Positions 23,273-31,489 of a stretch of DNA of 64,000 bases are shown here, piece by piece (the first letter of the stretch is position 1; the number at the start of each line of letters is the position of its first letter). A program made the translations under genes and the position numbers. The notes below the pieces were generated by a model. That model was not told the DNA's origin and ran no database searches. It saw only the letters and a program-made list of their open reading frames with translations. Origin of the DNA: JAQVSH01 sp964451605 (GTDB lineage: Bacteria > Bacteroidota > Bacteroidia > Bacteroidales > UBA4181); assembly GCA_964451605.1 (NCBI GenBank), contig CAYVJA010000004.1, positions 1 through 64,000 of the forward strand, read 5' to 3'.

Positions 23273-24298
23273 ATGACTTGTCCCGAATCGCAGGTAACGC
23301 TGCTGAAAAATCATCTCATACCAGGAACCTCTGTAGTCCTGATTCCTCATCAGGGACCCGATGGCGATGCCATGGGTTCGGCACTGGCTCTTTATCACTT
23401 TTTTCGAAACAAAGCGCTTAGCCCGGTTGTGATAGTGCCAAACGAATTTCCCTCCTTCCTGAATTGGATGCCGGGTTCTGATGCTGTAATCAACTATTCG
23501 CAGCAGAAACAGGAGGCTGAGACCCTGCTTCAGGAAGCCGGCCTGGTATTTCATGTCGATCATAACGATGTTCAGCGTACCGGAGTTATGAGTAAGGCGA
23601 TAGAGAAGTGTAAGGTGCCCACAGGGTTAATAGATCACCATCGTGACGCCGTGATGCAACCCGATTTTTCCTTCTACGATCCGCAGGCATCGGCAACTGC
23701 CGAACTGGTATATCAGTTGATTGTGGCGCTCGACGGTGAAGAGGCTGTCGATACAGATATAGCTACCTGCATTTATACCGGAATTATGACCGATACGGGT
23801 TGTTTTAGTTATAACTCCTCGCGTCCCGAACTCTTTTGTGTGGTAGAGGGACTGCTCAGAAAGGGAATTGACAAGGATAGAATATATGGTCTGGTGTACG
23901 ATAACTTTTCGGAACACCGGATGCGTCTTTTGGGCGATTGTCTGCGCACTATGGAGGTGATACCCGCTTACCGTACTGCCATAATGACCCTTTCGCTCGA
24001 ACAGCAGGAAGTTTTTTCTTTTGTAACGGGCGATGCCGAGGGTTTTGTGAACTATCCGCTTTCGGTGCAGGGGGTTGTTTTTTCGGCATTTTTTACCGAA
24101 AAAGAGGAAAAGATCCGCATTTCGTTCCGTTCGCGTGGTGCCTTCAGAGTGAACCGATTTGCCTCTAAATGGTTCAACGGAGGAGGTCATGAAAATGCCT
24201 CTGGCGGGGAGTCGAAACAATCACTTGCCGAGACGGTAGAGGCGTTTAAGAAGCTACTTCCGCTGTATGCCGACGAGCTTTGTGGTGTTCAAGATTGA
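23273..24298 (+). CDS. DHH/DHHA1 phosphoesterase (NrnA-like)
   Basis: 341 residues from ATG 23273. N-terminal DHH domain: PHQGPDGDAMGSALAL (metal ligands), HVDHNDV, GLIDHHRDA and the GIMTDTGCF motif; C-terminal DHHA1 domain with the substrate motif GGGHENASGG near residue 310. NrnA-type enzymes degrade nanoRNA and/or 3'-phosphoadenosine-5'-phosphate; related Gdp enzymes act on pApA. The frame's upstream TTG coincides with the -7 element TACATTTG (23247-23254), so it cannot be the start. Confidence 0.88.
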   Translation: MTCPESQVTLLKNHLIPGTSVVLIPHQGPDGDAMGSALALYHFFRNKALSPVVIVPNEFPSFLNWMPGSDAVINYSQQKQEAETLLQEAGLVFHVDHNDVQRTGVMSKAIEKCKVPTGLIDHHRDAVMQPDFSFYDPQASATAELVYQLIVALDGEEAVDTDIATCIYTGIMTDTGCFSYNSSRPELFCVVEGLLRKGIDKDRIYGLVYDNFSEHRMRLLGDCLRTMEVIPAYRTAIMTLSLEQQEVFSFVTGDAEGFVNYPLSVQGVVFSAFFTEKEEKIRISFRSRGAFRVNRFASKWFNGGGHENASGGESKQSLAETVEAFKKLLPLYADELCGVQD

Positions 24299-24370
24299 AT
24301 TAATTTGCGTAATATTGCCCTTCGGTAAAGGGAAAATCTCTTGGTTTGGCTCGGGTGGGCTGTTCTGCTT

Positions 24371-25378
24371 ATGAAAAATACATATAAATTCTTTGGAATG
24401 AGGCTTATACCTATTTTCTTGCTTGTTCTTTCAGTTCTTGCTTCGTGCGATAAAGACAACAAAGATTATAACGCGTTTAACCAACAGAGAAACATTGATA
24501 ATTACCTGGCAGCAAACGGGCTTTCGCTCTCTCCGCGTCCTTCGGGTCTCTATTTTGAACGTCTTTTTGCCGGTTCCGGCCTTGAGTCGCCTGTCGACAC
24601 CCAGTTTGTTCAGATCGACTTTTTGACTCGTCTGCTCGATGGGAAACGGGTAGAGGGTTCGCCTTATTCTACCAACCGCATTGATTGGGCCGAACAGGTA
24701 AACATCTCTCCGCTCTATGCCCAGGGAACCACGGCGCTCTTTAAGATGAATGCTACCTACTTCGAACCGGCACTTTCGGAAGCGCTACACGAAATGAAGG
24801 TGGGCGATTCGGTTCGGTTGGTTATGATGCCGCGTCTGGCTGGTATCCCCGGGAACAAGTATCCTGTAGTCCTTTTCGTTAAGTTCCGGGGCATCATTGC
24901 CGATTTACTCAAGTGGGAACACGACAGGATTAACGCTTATCTTGATACCATCCCAGAGCAGCGGATTACCTCTCTCGAATTGTCTGTACCCGGATCGACA
25001 AAAAAAGATACCCTTTATCTCATCTCATACGGCGGAGCGCGCAACGATTCAACAGCCAATACGGGCGATCAGGTGGTTTTAGACTATTATGGCAAGTATA
25101 TAGACGGCACCGGATTTGAATTGCGCAAAGGGGCTACGCTCACAGTAGAGAAGGCCAGTTCGGGGAAGACCGATGCCATTGTCGACGGTTTAGCCGAAGC
25201 GCTCAGACATGTGAACCCCGGAGAAAAGGTTAGCGTCATATTGCCTTACAGTCTGGCTTACGGTTCTGTAGATCAGAATGAGACGTTAGGAGATATCAAG
25301 ACTCCGACGGTTGTCGTGCCCGCCTACTCTACGCTGGTTTTTGATCTGATATTGCACAGAATTATACCCGAATATTAA
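24371..25378 (+). CDS. FKBP-type peptidyl-prolyl isomerase lipoprotein, two FKBP-like regions
   Basis: 335 residues from ATG 24371; ATG 24398 is an alternative that leaves a compact signal. The lipobox is VLSVLASC. A first, degenerate FKBP-like region covers about residues 65-165 (FVQIDFLTRLLDG; ALHEMKVGDSVRLVMMP); a second, better conserved one covers about 225-330 (DQVVLDYYGKYIDGTGFE; LRHVNPGEKVSVILPYSLAYG; STLVFDLILHRI). These proteins speed proline isomerisation of exported or outer-membrane proteins. Downstream, iorA starts after 5 bases, though no functional tie is obvious. Confidence 0.85.
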   Translation: MKNTYKFFGMRLIPIFLLVLSVLASCDKDNKDYNAFNQQRNIDNYLAANGLSLSPRPSGLYFERLFAGSGLESPVDTQFVQIDFLTRLLDGKRVEGSPYSTNRIDWAEQVNISPLYAQGTTALFKMNATYFEPALSEALHEMKVGDSVRLVMMPRLAGIPGNKYPVVLFVKFRGIIADLLKWEHDRINAYLDTIPEQRITSLELSVPGSTKKDTLYLISYGGARNDSTANTGDQVVLDYYGKYIDGTGFELRKGATLTVEKASSGKTDAIVDGLAEALRHVNPGEKVSVILPYSLAYGSVDQNETLGDIKTPTVVVPAYSTLVFDLILHRIIPEY

Positions 25379-25383
25379 CGTAT

Positions 25384-26972
25384 ATGAANNNNNNNNNNTG
25401 GGCGATGAGGCCATTGCCCAAGGGGCGCTCGATGCCGGTCTGTCCGGGGTGTATGCCTATCCCGGAACCCCGTCGACCGAAATTACCGAATACATTCAGG
25501 CTTCACCGCTGGCAAAGGAGAGGGCGGTTCACAGTGCCTGGTCGGTTAACGAGAAGACGGCCGTTGAAGAGGCCCTTGGTATGTCGTTTGCCGGAAAGAG
25601 GGCGTTGGTTTGCATGAAGCATGTGGGGCTCAATGTGGCTGCCGACGGCTTTATGAATGCTGCCATGACCGGGGTTAACGGAGGGCTGATTGTATTGGCT
25701 GCCGATGATCCCTCAATGCACTCTTCGCAAAATGAACAGGATTCGCGTTTCTATGGCAAGTTTGCGATGATTCCCATCTTCGAACCATCCAGCCAGCAGG
25801 AGGCCTACGATATGATGTTCGAAGCCTTTGATCTGTCGGAGAAGTTCGAGACTCCCGTTTTACTGCGTATTACCACCCGAATGGCACACAGCCGTAGCGG
25901 TGTGGTACGTCGCGAACCGCGAGCCTTGAATAGTCTTTCACTCCCGGAAGATGAACGTCGTTTTATCCTTCTTCCGGCCAATGCAAGAGGTCGATACAAA
26001 CGTTTATTGCGGTTGCAGGATCAGTTTTCGGTAGCCTCTGCCCATTCTGCTTTCAATCAGGTCTATCCCGGTTCGGATAACACGCTAGGCATTATTGCCT
26101 GCGGGATTGCCTATAACTATTTGATGGAGTGTTACGGAGGAGCTCCGTCTCCCCATACGGTGATAAAAGTTTCGCAATATCCAGCTCCCATCGAACCCAT
26201 TGCACAGCTTTTCGATACCTGTAAGAAGGTGTTGGTTCTGGAAGAGGGCTATCCTTTCCTGGAAGAGCAGTTAAAAGGGATCTTGCCGTGCGGACCGGCT
26301 GTTTCGGGTCGTCTCGATGGCACAATTCCCCGTGATGGAGAGCTTAACCCCAATCTGGTGGCCAAAGCCCTGGGTATGCCCTTGCCTGAGTTACTTTCTG
26401 CCCCCTCGCTGATGGTTAACCGCCCTCCTGCTCTCTGCAAGGGATGTGGCCACAGCGATACGTTTAATGCTTTGAATCAGGCACTGGCACAACTGGGCGG
26501 AGGAAAGGTATTCGGCGATATCGGGTGCTATACATTGGGAGCTCTGCCTCCTTATAACAGTTTGCATACCTGCGTGGATATGGGTGCTTCTGTTACCATG
26601 GCCAAGGGTGCTGCCGATGCGGGAGTTCATCCCTCCGTGGGAGTTATTGGCGACTCTACCTTTACCCATTCGGGAATGACCGGACTGCTCGACTGTGTAC
26701 TTGAACAGACCCCTGTTACTATCATTATTGCCGATAATTCTACGGCAGCTATGACCGGCGGACAGCATTCATCGGCTTTTGGTATTCTGGAGAAGATATG
26801 TCTCGGTCTCGGGGTGGAACAGGCCCATATCAAGGTGTTAAAGCCTTTGCCCAAACACTTGGACGAAAATCGTGAGGTTTTGCGCAATGAGTTGAATTAT
26901 AAAGGGGTATCGGTTGTCATATTCCAACGTGAGTGTGTACAGGTAGCTGCCCGAAGGGTTCGGAACAAGTAA
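25384..26972 (+). CDS. iorA: Indolepyruvate ferredoxin oxidoreductase alpha subunit, interrupted by a gap and without a ferredoxin domain
   Basis: About 529 residues. It decarboxylates aryl-pyruvates (from aromatic amino acids) to acyl-CoA with TPP and passes electrons to ferredoxin. ATGAA at 25384-25388 is the start; ten N follow and then LGDEAIAQGALDAGLSGVYAYPGTPSTE in a different frame, so the true gap should be 3n+2 bases (11 would give the usual short N-terminus). The TPP region is clear: CKGCGHSDTF, FGDIGCYTLGALPPYN, GVIGDSTFTHSG. The protein ends soon after VVIFQRECVQVAARRV, where many IorA proteins continue into two [4Fe-4S] clusters. A separate ferredoxin or a Bacteroidota-type short form may explain this. 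Confidence 0.9.
25389..25398. other. Assembly gap (10 N) in iorA
   Basis: Placeholder of ten N after the fifth base of iorA; it shifts the reading frame by one. Confidence 1.
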
Positions 26973-26990
26973 TTCTTAAGACAATCGTTT

Positions 26991-27584
26991 ATGAAGACAG
27001 ATATTATTTTGGCCGGTGTCGGAGGCCAGGGTATCCTTTCTATTGCGGCTGCTATTGCAGCCGCGGCACTGCATGAAAACCTCCATATCAAACAGGCCGA
27101 AGTGCATGGGATGAGCCAACGGGGAGGAGATGTGCAGTCGCATCTGCGCATTTCTGACAAACCGGTACTTTCCGATTTAATCCCAGCAGGCGAGGCCAAC
27201 CTGATTCTATCGGTAGAACCGCTCGAAGCCTTGCGCTACTTGCCCTATCTGCATTCCAACGGATGGGTGGTTACTAACTCTACCCCGTTTGTCAATGTTC
27301 CCAACTATCCCGATCCCTTACAAATACTGGAAACCTTGAACAGTCTGCCCCGCGTGGTGATTCTCGATGCAGAATCGCTGGCAAAGGAGTGTGGCATTGA
27401 GCGTGCCTCGAATATGGTGATGCTGGGTGCGGCCATCCCGTTTTTGCAGTTGAGTCAGGCATCGGTCGAAGAGGCTGTTTCCCGTACCTTCGAGCGGAAA
27501 GGTCAGGAGATTGTTAATTTGAATATCAGAGCATTACGAGCTGGTTTGGAGATCTCAAGCAAAAAGGGGACATTGTTAACATAA
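26991..27584 (+). CDS. iorB: Indolepyruvate ferredoxin oxidoreductase beta subunit
   Basis: 197 residues, the gamma-type domain of 2-oxoacid oxidoreductases. Conserved: DIILAGVGGQGILSIAAAIAA at the N-terminus, QAEVHGMSQRGGDVQSHLRIS near residue 40 and the SVEPLEALRYL stretch. It follows iorA by 18 bases and together they form the heterodimer that feeds on keto acids from Tyr, Phe and Trp. This supports a fermentative, amino-acid-using anaerobe. Confidence 0.93.
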   Translation: MKTDIILAGVGGQGILSIAAAIAAAALHENLHIKQAEVHGMSQRGGDVQSHLRISDKPVLSDLIPAGEANLILSVEPLEALRYLPYLHSNGWVVTNSTPFVNVPNYPDPLQILETLNSLPRVVILDAESLAKECGIERASNMVMLGAAIPFLQLSQASVEEAVSRTFERKGQEIVNLNIRALRAGLEISSKKGTLLT

Positions 27585-27649
27585 CCTTAACAATTCGTTA
27601 ATACATGTAGCAATTCTCCAAGGTACTTTTGCCATACATTTACTTGTTT

Positions 27650-29947
27650 ATGGAGACAGTATACCTTGTTGTTGTTCTTTTTCTGGCCGTGTTGGCAATT
27701 TCCGATCTGTTTGTCGGAGTGGCAAACGATGCGGTTAACTTTTTAAATTCGGCCATCGGATCGCGGATAGCTCCGCTGAAGGTGATTCTTACGGTGGCCA
27801 GTCTCGGGGTTCTTTTAGGGGCAACCTTCTCCAGTGGTATGATGGAGGTGGCACGCAGCGGAGTCTTTCATCCCGAAATGTTCTATTTTCAGGATGTGAT
27901 GGTGCTCTTTGTGGCCGTCATGATGGCTGATGTACTCCTTCTCGATCTTTTTAACACTTTTGGTCTTCCCACCTCTACCACGGTATCGCTGGTGTTCGAC
28001 CTTCTCGGAGCTGCGGTGGCTGTATCACTTTACAAGATTCAACAGGCCGGGGGCAGCGTGACCGAGTTGTCGCAATATATCAATACCGATAAGGCACTGG
28101 CTATTATAAGCGGAATTCTGATTTCGGTGGTCATTGCCTTTGTAGTAGGATTGGTGGTGCAATACATTGCCCGCTTTTTGTTTACATTCAATCACGAAAA
28201 GACCTATCGATTGTATGGAGCGCTTTTTGGCGGGCTCGCCATTACCTCGATTGTCTATTTTATGATTATGAAAGGTGCCAAAGGGGCCTCTTTTATGAAG
28301 CCGGAGTATTTGGCTTATCTGGAGGAACATGCAAAAAGCCTTCTGATTGCGAATCTTGTGGGGTGGACTCTCTTCCTGCAGCTCTTGATGTTTTTTCGGA
28401 TTAATATTTTTAAAATCGTAATTCTTGCCGGAACCTTTGCCCTGGCATTTGCCTTTGCAGGTAATGATCTGGTAAACTTTATCGGCGTGCCGCTGGCCGG
28501 TCTTTCCTCTTTCGAAACCTGGCGTGCCGGCAGTGAGGCAGCCGATTCTCTGTTGATGGGGTCTCTGCATGATCCGGTACAGAGTGCTACCATCTATCTG
28601 TTACTTGCCGGTACAATTATGGCAGCTACTCTTTGGTTCTCAAAAAAAGCCCACAGAGTGATTCAGACCTCTCTGAAGCTGAGTTCCCAATCGGAGAACG
28701 AAGGGAAACAGCAATTCGAATCGACTGCGCTCTCTAGGGCAATTGTACGGGCCACAATCCATATAGGGCAGACATTCAGTCCCCTTATTCCCGATTCGGT
28801 ATCAGATTATGTGTCGGGCCGATTTGCAAAGAAAAGAGCGCAAGAGACCCCTTCGGACGATACTCCGGTCACCTTCGATCAGATCAGGGCATCTGTGAAT
28901 CTGGTTACTGCCAGTATTCTGATTGCTTCGGCTACTTCTCTAAAACTGCCTTTGTCTACCACCTATGTCACTTTTATGGTGGCCATGGGCACCTCTCTGG
29001 CCGACGGTGCTTGGGATCGTGAGTCGGCAGTGTACAGGGTTTCCGGTGTAGTTACCGTGATTGGCGGCTGGTTTCTTACCGCACTTACCGCATTCCTCTT
29101 TGCGTTTGTGATTGCATGGGTTATCTCAGCCACCGGTTTATGGATGATGGCGTTGCTGGGAGTGTTGGTACTCTTTTTTCTCTTTAGTGATGTACTTTTC
29201 GGCAAAAGCAAAGTGGAAGAGATTGAATCGGATAGTAAGGGTGGAATTGCATCGGTCGATCCCGGTAGTATCACCAATGCCGGCCTCTTTCAGGTTTGCA
29301 GTGAGTCGTCGCTTTCTTTGCTTTTGAATGCTTCGAAGATCAGTTATCTGACGGTATTGGGACTGATTGGCGAAAAGCGCAAAAAGCTCAAACAACTCAG
29401 GGACGATGCCGTCAAGCTGAGCGATTACACCAAAGAGCAACGGTCGGCCGTGTATAATTCCATCCTGAAGCAGAGTGCCGTTTCGGTGGAGTCGAGTCGA
29501 AATTATGTGTTGGTTCTGGATTCAATGAGGGAGATATCAAATTGTATCCTTTTTTCCGTTCGCCCCGTCTTTGAGCATGTAGATAATAACCATTCGCCCT
29601 TGTTAGAACCTCAGGCGGCCGATCTGTCGCAGTTTAACGAGGAGTTGGCCTCTTTCTTCAACGAAGCGGTTCATATTGTGAAGAATCAACGTTACGGACA
29701 GCTTGCCGATCTTTCGGCGCAGAAGGATAACTTGTTGGAGAATCTTGAAAAGATGCAAAAACGGCAACTTAAGCTGATTAAGCAGCGAGATGTCTCCACC
29801 CGAACCAGTATGCTCTATCTTAACTTGCTTTCGGAGTATAAGACCATGATCTTATTGATTATGAGCATGGTGAAAACACTGCAGTCTTTTTCGCAACTTG
29901 CGGTCGCCAGAATGGCAGTTCCGGCCAGTGCAAAACAGCTCTTTTAG
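27650..29947 (+). CDS. PiT-family inorganic phosphate transporter with cytoplasmic helical domain
   Basis: 765 residues from ATG 27650; the frame's earlier TTG falls in the -7 element TACTTTTG (27624-27631). The membrane part (to about residue 530) has the duplicated PiT signature: VGVANDAVNFLNSAIGSR near the N-terminus and FAGNDLVNFIGVPLAG in the middle, plus LPTSTTVSLVF and LPLSTTYVTFM. PiT proteins move phosphate with H+ or Na+. The last about 200 residues are soluble, helical and charged, resembling a PhoU-like domain fused to the carrier. It is convergent, with a 4-base overlap, with a PhoB-type response regulator, which fits phosphate control. Confidence 0.88.
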   Translation: METVYLVVVLFLAVLAISDLFVGVANDAVNFLNSAIGSRIAPLKVILTVASLGVLLGATFSSGMMEVARSGVFHPEMFYFQDVMVLFVAVMMADVLLLDLFNTFGLPTSTTVSLVFDLLGAAVAVSLYKIQQAGGSVTELSQYINTDKALAIISGILISVVIAFVVGLVVQYIARFLFTFNHEKTYRLYGALFGGLAITSIVYFMIMKGAKGASFMKPEYLAYLEEHAKSLLIANLVGWTLFLQLLMFFRINIFKIVILAGTFALAFAFAGNDLVNFIGVPLAGLSSFETWRAGSEAADSLLMGSLHDPVQSATIYLLLAGTIMAATLWFSKKAHRVIQTSLKLSSQSENEGKQQFESTALSRAIVRATIHIGQTFSPLIPDSVSDYVSGRFAKKRAQETPSDDTPVTFDQIRASVNLVTASILIASATSLKLPLSTTYVTFMVAMGTSLADGAWDRESAVYRVSGVVTVIGGWFLTALTAFLFAFVIAWVISATGLWMMALLGVLVLFFLFSDVLFGKSKVEEIESDSKGGIASVDPGSITNAGLFQVCSESSLSLLLNASKISYLTVLGLIGEKRKKLKQLRDDAVKLSDYTKEQRSAVYNSILKQSAVSVESSRNYVLVLDSMREISNCILFSVRPVFEHVDNNHSPLLEPQAADLSQFNEELASFFNEAVHIVKNQRYGQLADLSAQKDNLLENLEKMQKRQLKLIKQRDVSTRTSMLYLNLLSEYKTMILLIMSMVKTLQSFSQLAVARMAVPASAKQLF

Positions 29948-30663
29948 CGGATGTCCGGTTCGAAAGCAGAATCGGGAAGCACATATTTGTAGCCGACTCC
30001 CTTGACAGTCTGGATAATTTCGTCGCCCAGTTTTTCGCGCAACTTTCGGATGTGGACGTCGATAGTTCTGTCGCCTACGATGATGTCGTCGCCCCAAACC
30101 GCATGAAAAATCTCTTCGCGCGTAAAAACCTTTTCAGGCCGGGAGATGAGCAAGCTGAGGAGTTCGAACTCTTTTTTGGGAAGTGAATAGGTTGTTCCCT
30201 CCGAGATCACCACAAATTTTTCGCGGTCGACAACTATCCTTCCCGATTCAGTAATTTCCGGAGGGGCAGCATGGGGTGCAGACAACTCAATACGCCGCAG
30301 AAGGGCCTTGATGCGCGATATTAACACCTTGATTTTTATGGGTTTAGAAATATAGTCGTCGGCTCCGGCATCGAAACCTGCCAATTGAGAGTAGTCTTCC
30401 GACCTGGCGGTGAGAAAGGCAATCAGCACGTTCTTTGTCTCGGGAATGTTGCGAATGGCTTCGCAGGTTTCGATACCGTCCATTTCGGGCATCATCACGT
30501 CGAGCAGAATAAGATGCGGAGCAAACTGCTTTGCTTTCGACAGCGCCTCTTTTCCGTTGGTGGCCGTTTCTACCTTATAGCCCTCTTTTCGCAGGTTATA
30601 CCCTACGAACTCAAGGATATCGGGTTCATCGTCTACCAGGAGAATCTTATAATCTGTTTCCAT
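29944..30663 (-). CDS. OmpR/PhoB-type response regulator
   Basis: 239 residues from the ATG at 30663 (METDYKILLVDDEP). Receiver domain, residues 4-118: acidic pair DDE, phospho-acceptor Asp55 in LLDVMMPEMDG, Thr and Lys in FLTARSE and SKPIK. DNA-binding winged helix, about 135-235: EFELLSLLISRPEKVFTREE, and IDVHIRKLREKLG with GVGYKY at the end. No histidine kinase is adjacent. The convergent phosphate transporter suggests, but does not prove, a PhoB role. Confidence 0.9.
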   Translation of the reverse strand: METDYKILLVDDEPDILEFVGYNLRKEGYKVETATNGKEALSKAKQFAPHLILLDVMMPEMDGIETCEAIRNIPETKNVLIAFLTARSEDYSQLAGFDAGADDYISKPIKIKVLISRIKALLRRIELSAPHAAPPEITESGRIVVDREKFVVISEGTTYSLPKKEFELLSLLISRPEKVFTREEIFHAVWGDDIIVGDRTIDVHIRKLREKLGDEIIQTVKGVGYKYVLPDSAFEPDIR

Positions 30664-30715
30664 AAGTGCAGAATTTGTGGAGGGCAATGCCGAAGCTAAT
30701 ATAGCCTTTTCGGCA

Positions 30716-31360
30716 CTACTTTTTTGATTGATTTTGATAATAGAGGCAAACAGAGGTGAGTCCGCACTCTCCGCAAAGGGGAGTCCTTGCCTTGCAGATG
30801 TACCGTCCGTGCAGGATCAGCCAATGATGGGCTGTGCCCAGCAGATGTCGCGGGAAGTTTTGTGTGAGTTGTATCTCGGTATCGTAGGGCGTTTTGGCTT
30901 TTTCGGTGAGTCCCAGACGGGCCGAAACGCGAAATACATGTGTATCGACAGCCATAGCAGGCTGATGGAAGGCAACTGCCATCATTACATTTGCCGTTTT
31001 TCGCCCTACTCCGGGAAGCGTGAGTAGTTGATCGAGTGTGTCGGGTACCTCTCCATTGTACTGTTCCGTGATTTGTTTTGCCATCCCCAATAGATGAGTC
31101 GCCTTATTATTGGGGTAGGAGATGCTCTTTATCAGAGAAAGGACCTCCTCGTGCGAGGCTTCGGCCAGCGATGCGGCATCGGGGAAGCGGGCATAAAATC
31201 CGGGCGTAACCTTATTTACCCGTTTGTCGGTACACTGAGCCGATAAGATGACGGCAACCAACAATTGGTAGGGGTTCCGGTAGTCTAATTCGGTTTCGGC
31301 CACGGGCCTCGATTTCTGAAAATAGTCGATGACAAACCGATATCGCGCTTTTTTTTCCAT
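30716..31360 (-). CDS. nth: Endonuclease III
   Basis: 214 residues from the ATG at 31360 (an ATG at 31378 would add six). This base-excision glycosylase/AP lyase removes oxidised pyrimidines. It has the helix-hairpin-helix LPGVGRKTANVMM with the catalytic Lys, the catalytic Asp in VDTHVFRVSARLG, and the C-terminal [4Fe-4S] motif CKARTPLCGECGLTSVC (C-x6-C-x2-C-x5-C). It is divergent from rpsA. Confidence 0.96.
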   Translation of the reverse strand: MEKKARYRFVIDYFQKSRPVAETELDYRNPYQLLVAVILSAQCTDKRVNKVTPGFYARFPDAASLAEASHEEVLSLIKSISYPNNKATHLLGMAKQITEQYNGEVPDTLDQLLTLPGVGRKTANVMMAVAFHQPAMAVDTHVFRVSARLGLTEKAKTPYDTEIQLTQNFPRHLLGTAHHWLILHGRYICKARTPLCGECGLTSVCLYYQNQSKK

Positions 31361-31406
31361 ACAGGGATGTTTCAGCAAAAATAATCATTTCTTTTTGATG
31401 ATATAT

Positions 31407-31437
31407 TTTGTGTTTTAGAAGGATAGCCTTAATTTTG
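31407..31437 (+). promoter_or_regulatory. Consensus promoter of rpsA
   Basis: TTTG (31407-31410), 19 bases, TAATTTTG (31430-31437): an exact match to both Bacteroidota elements. Predicted leader about 45-50 bases to the rpsA ATG at 31490. Confidence 0.85.
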
Positions 31438-31489
31438 CCCCTTCGTGAACTAAAAATAATGTCTAACCCATTAGTTTGAACCCAACACA

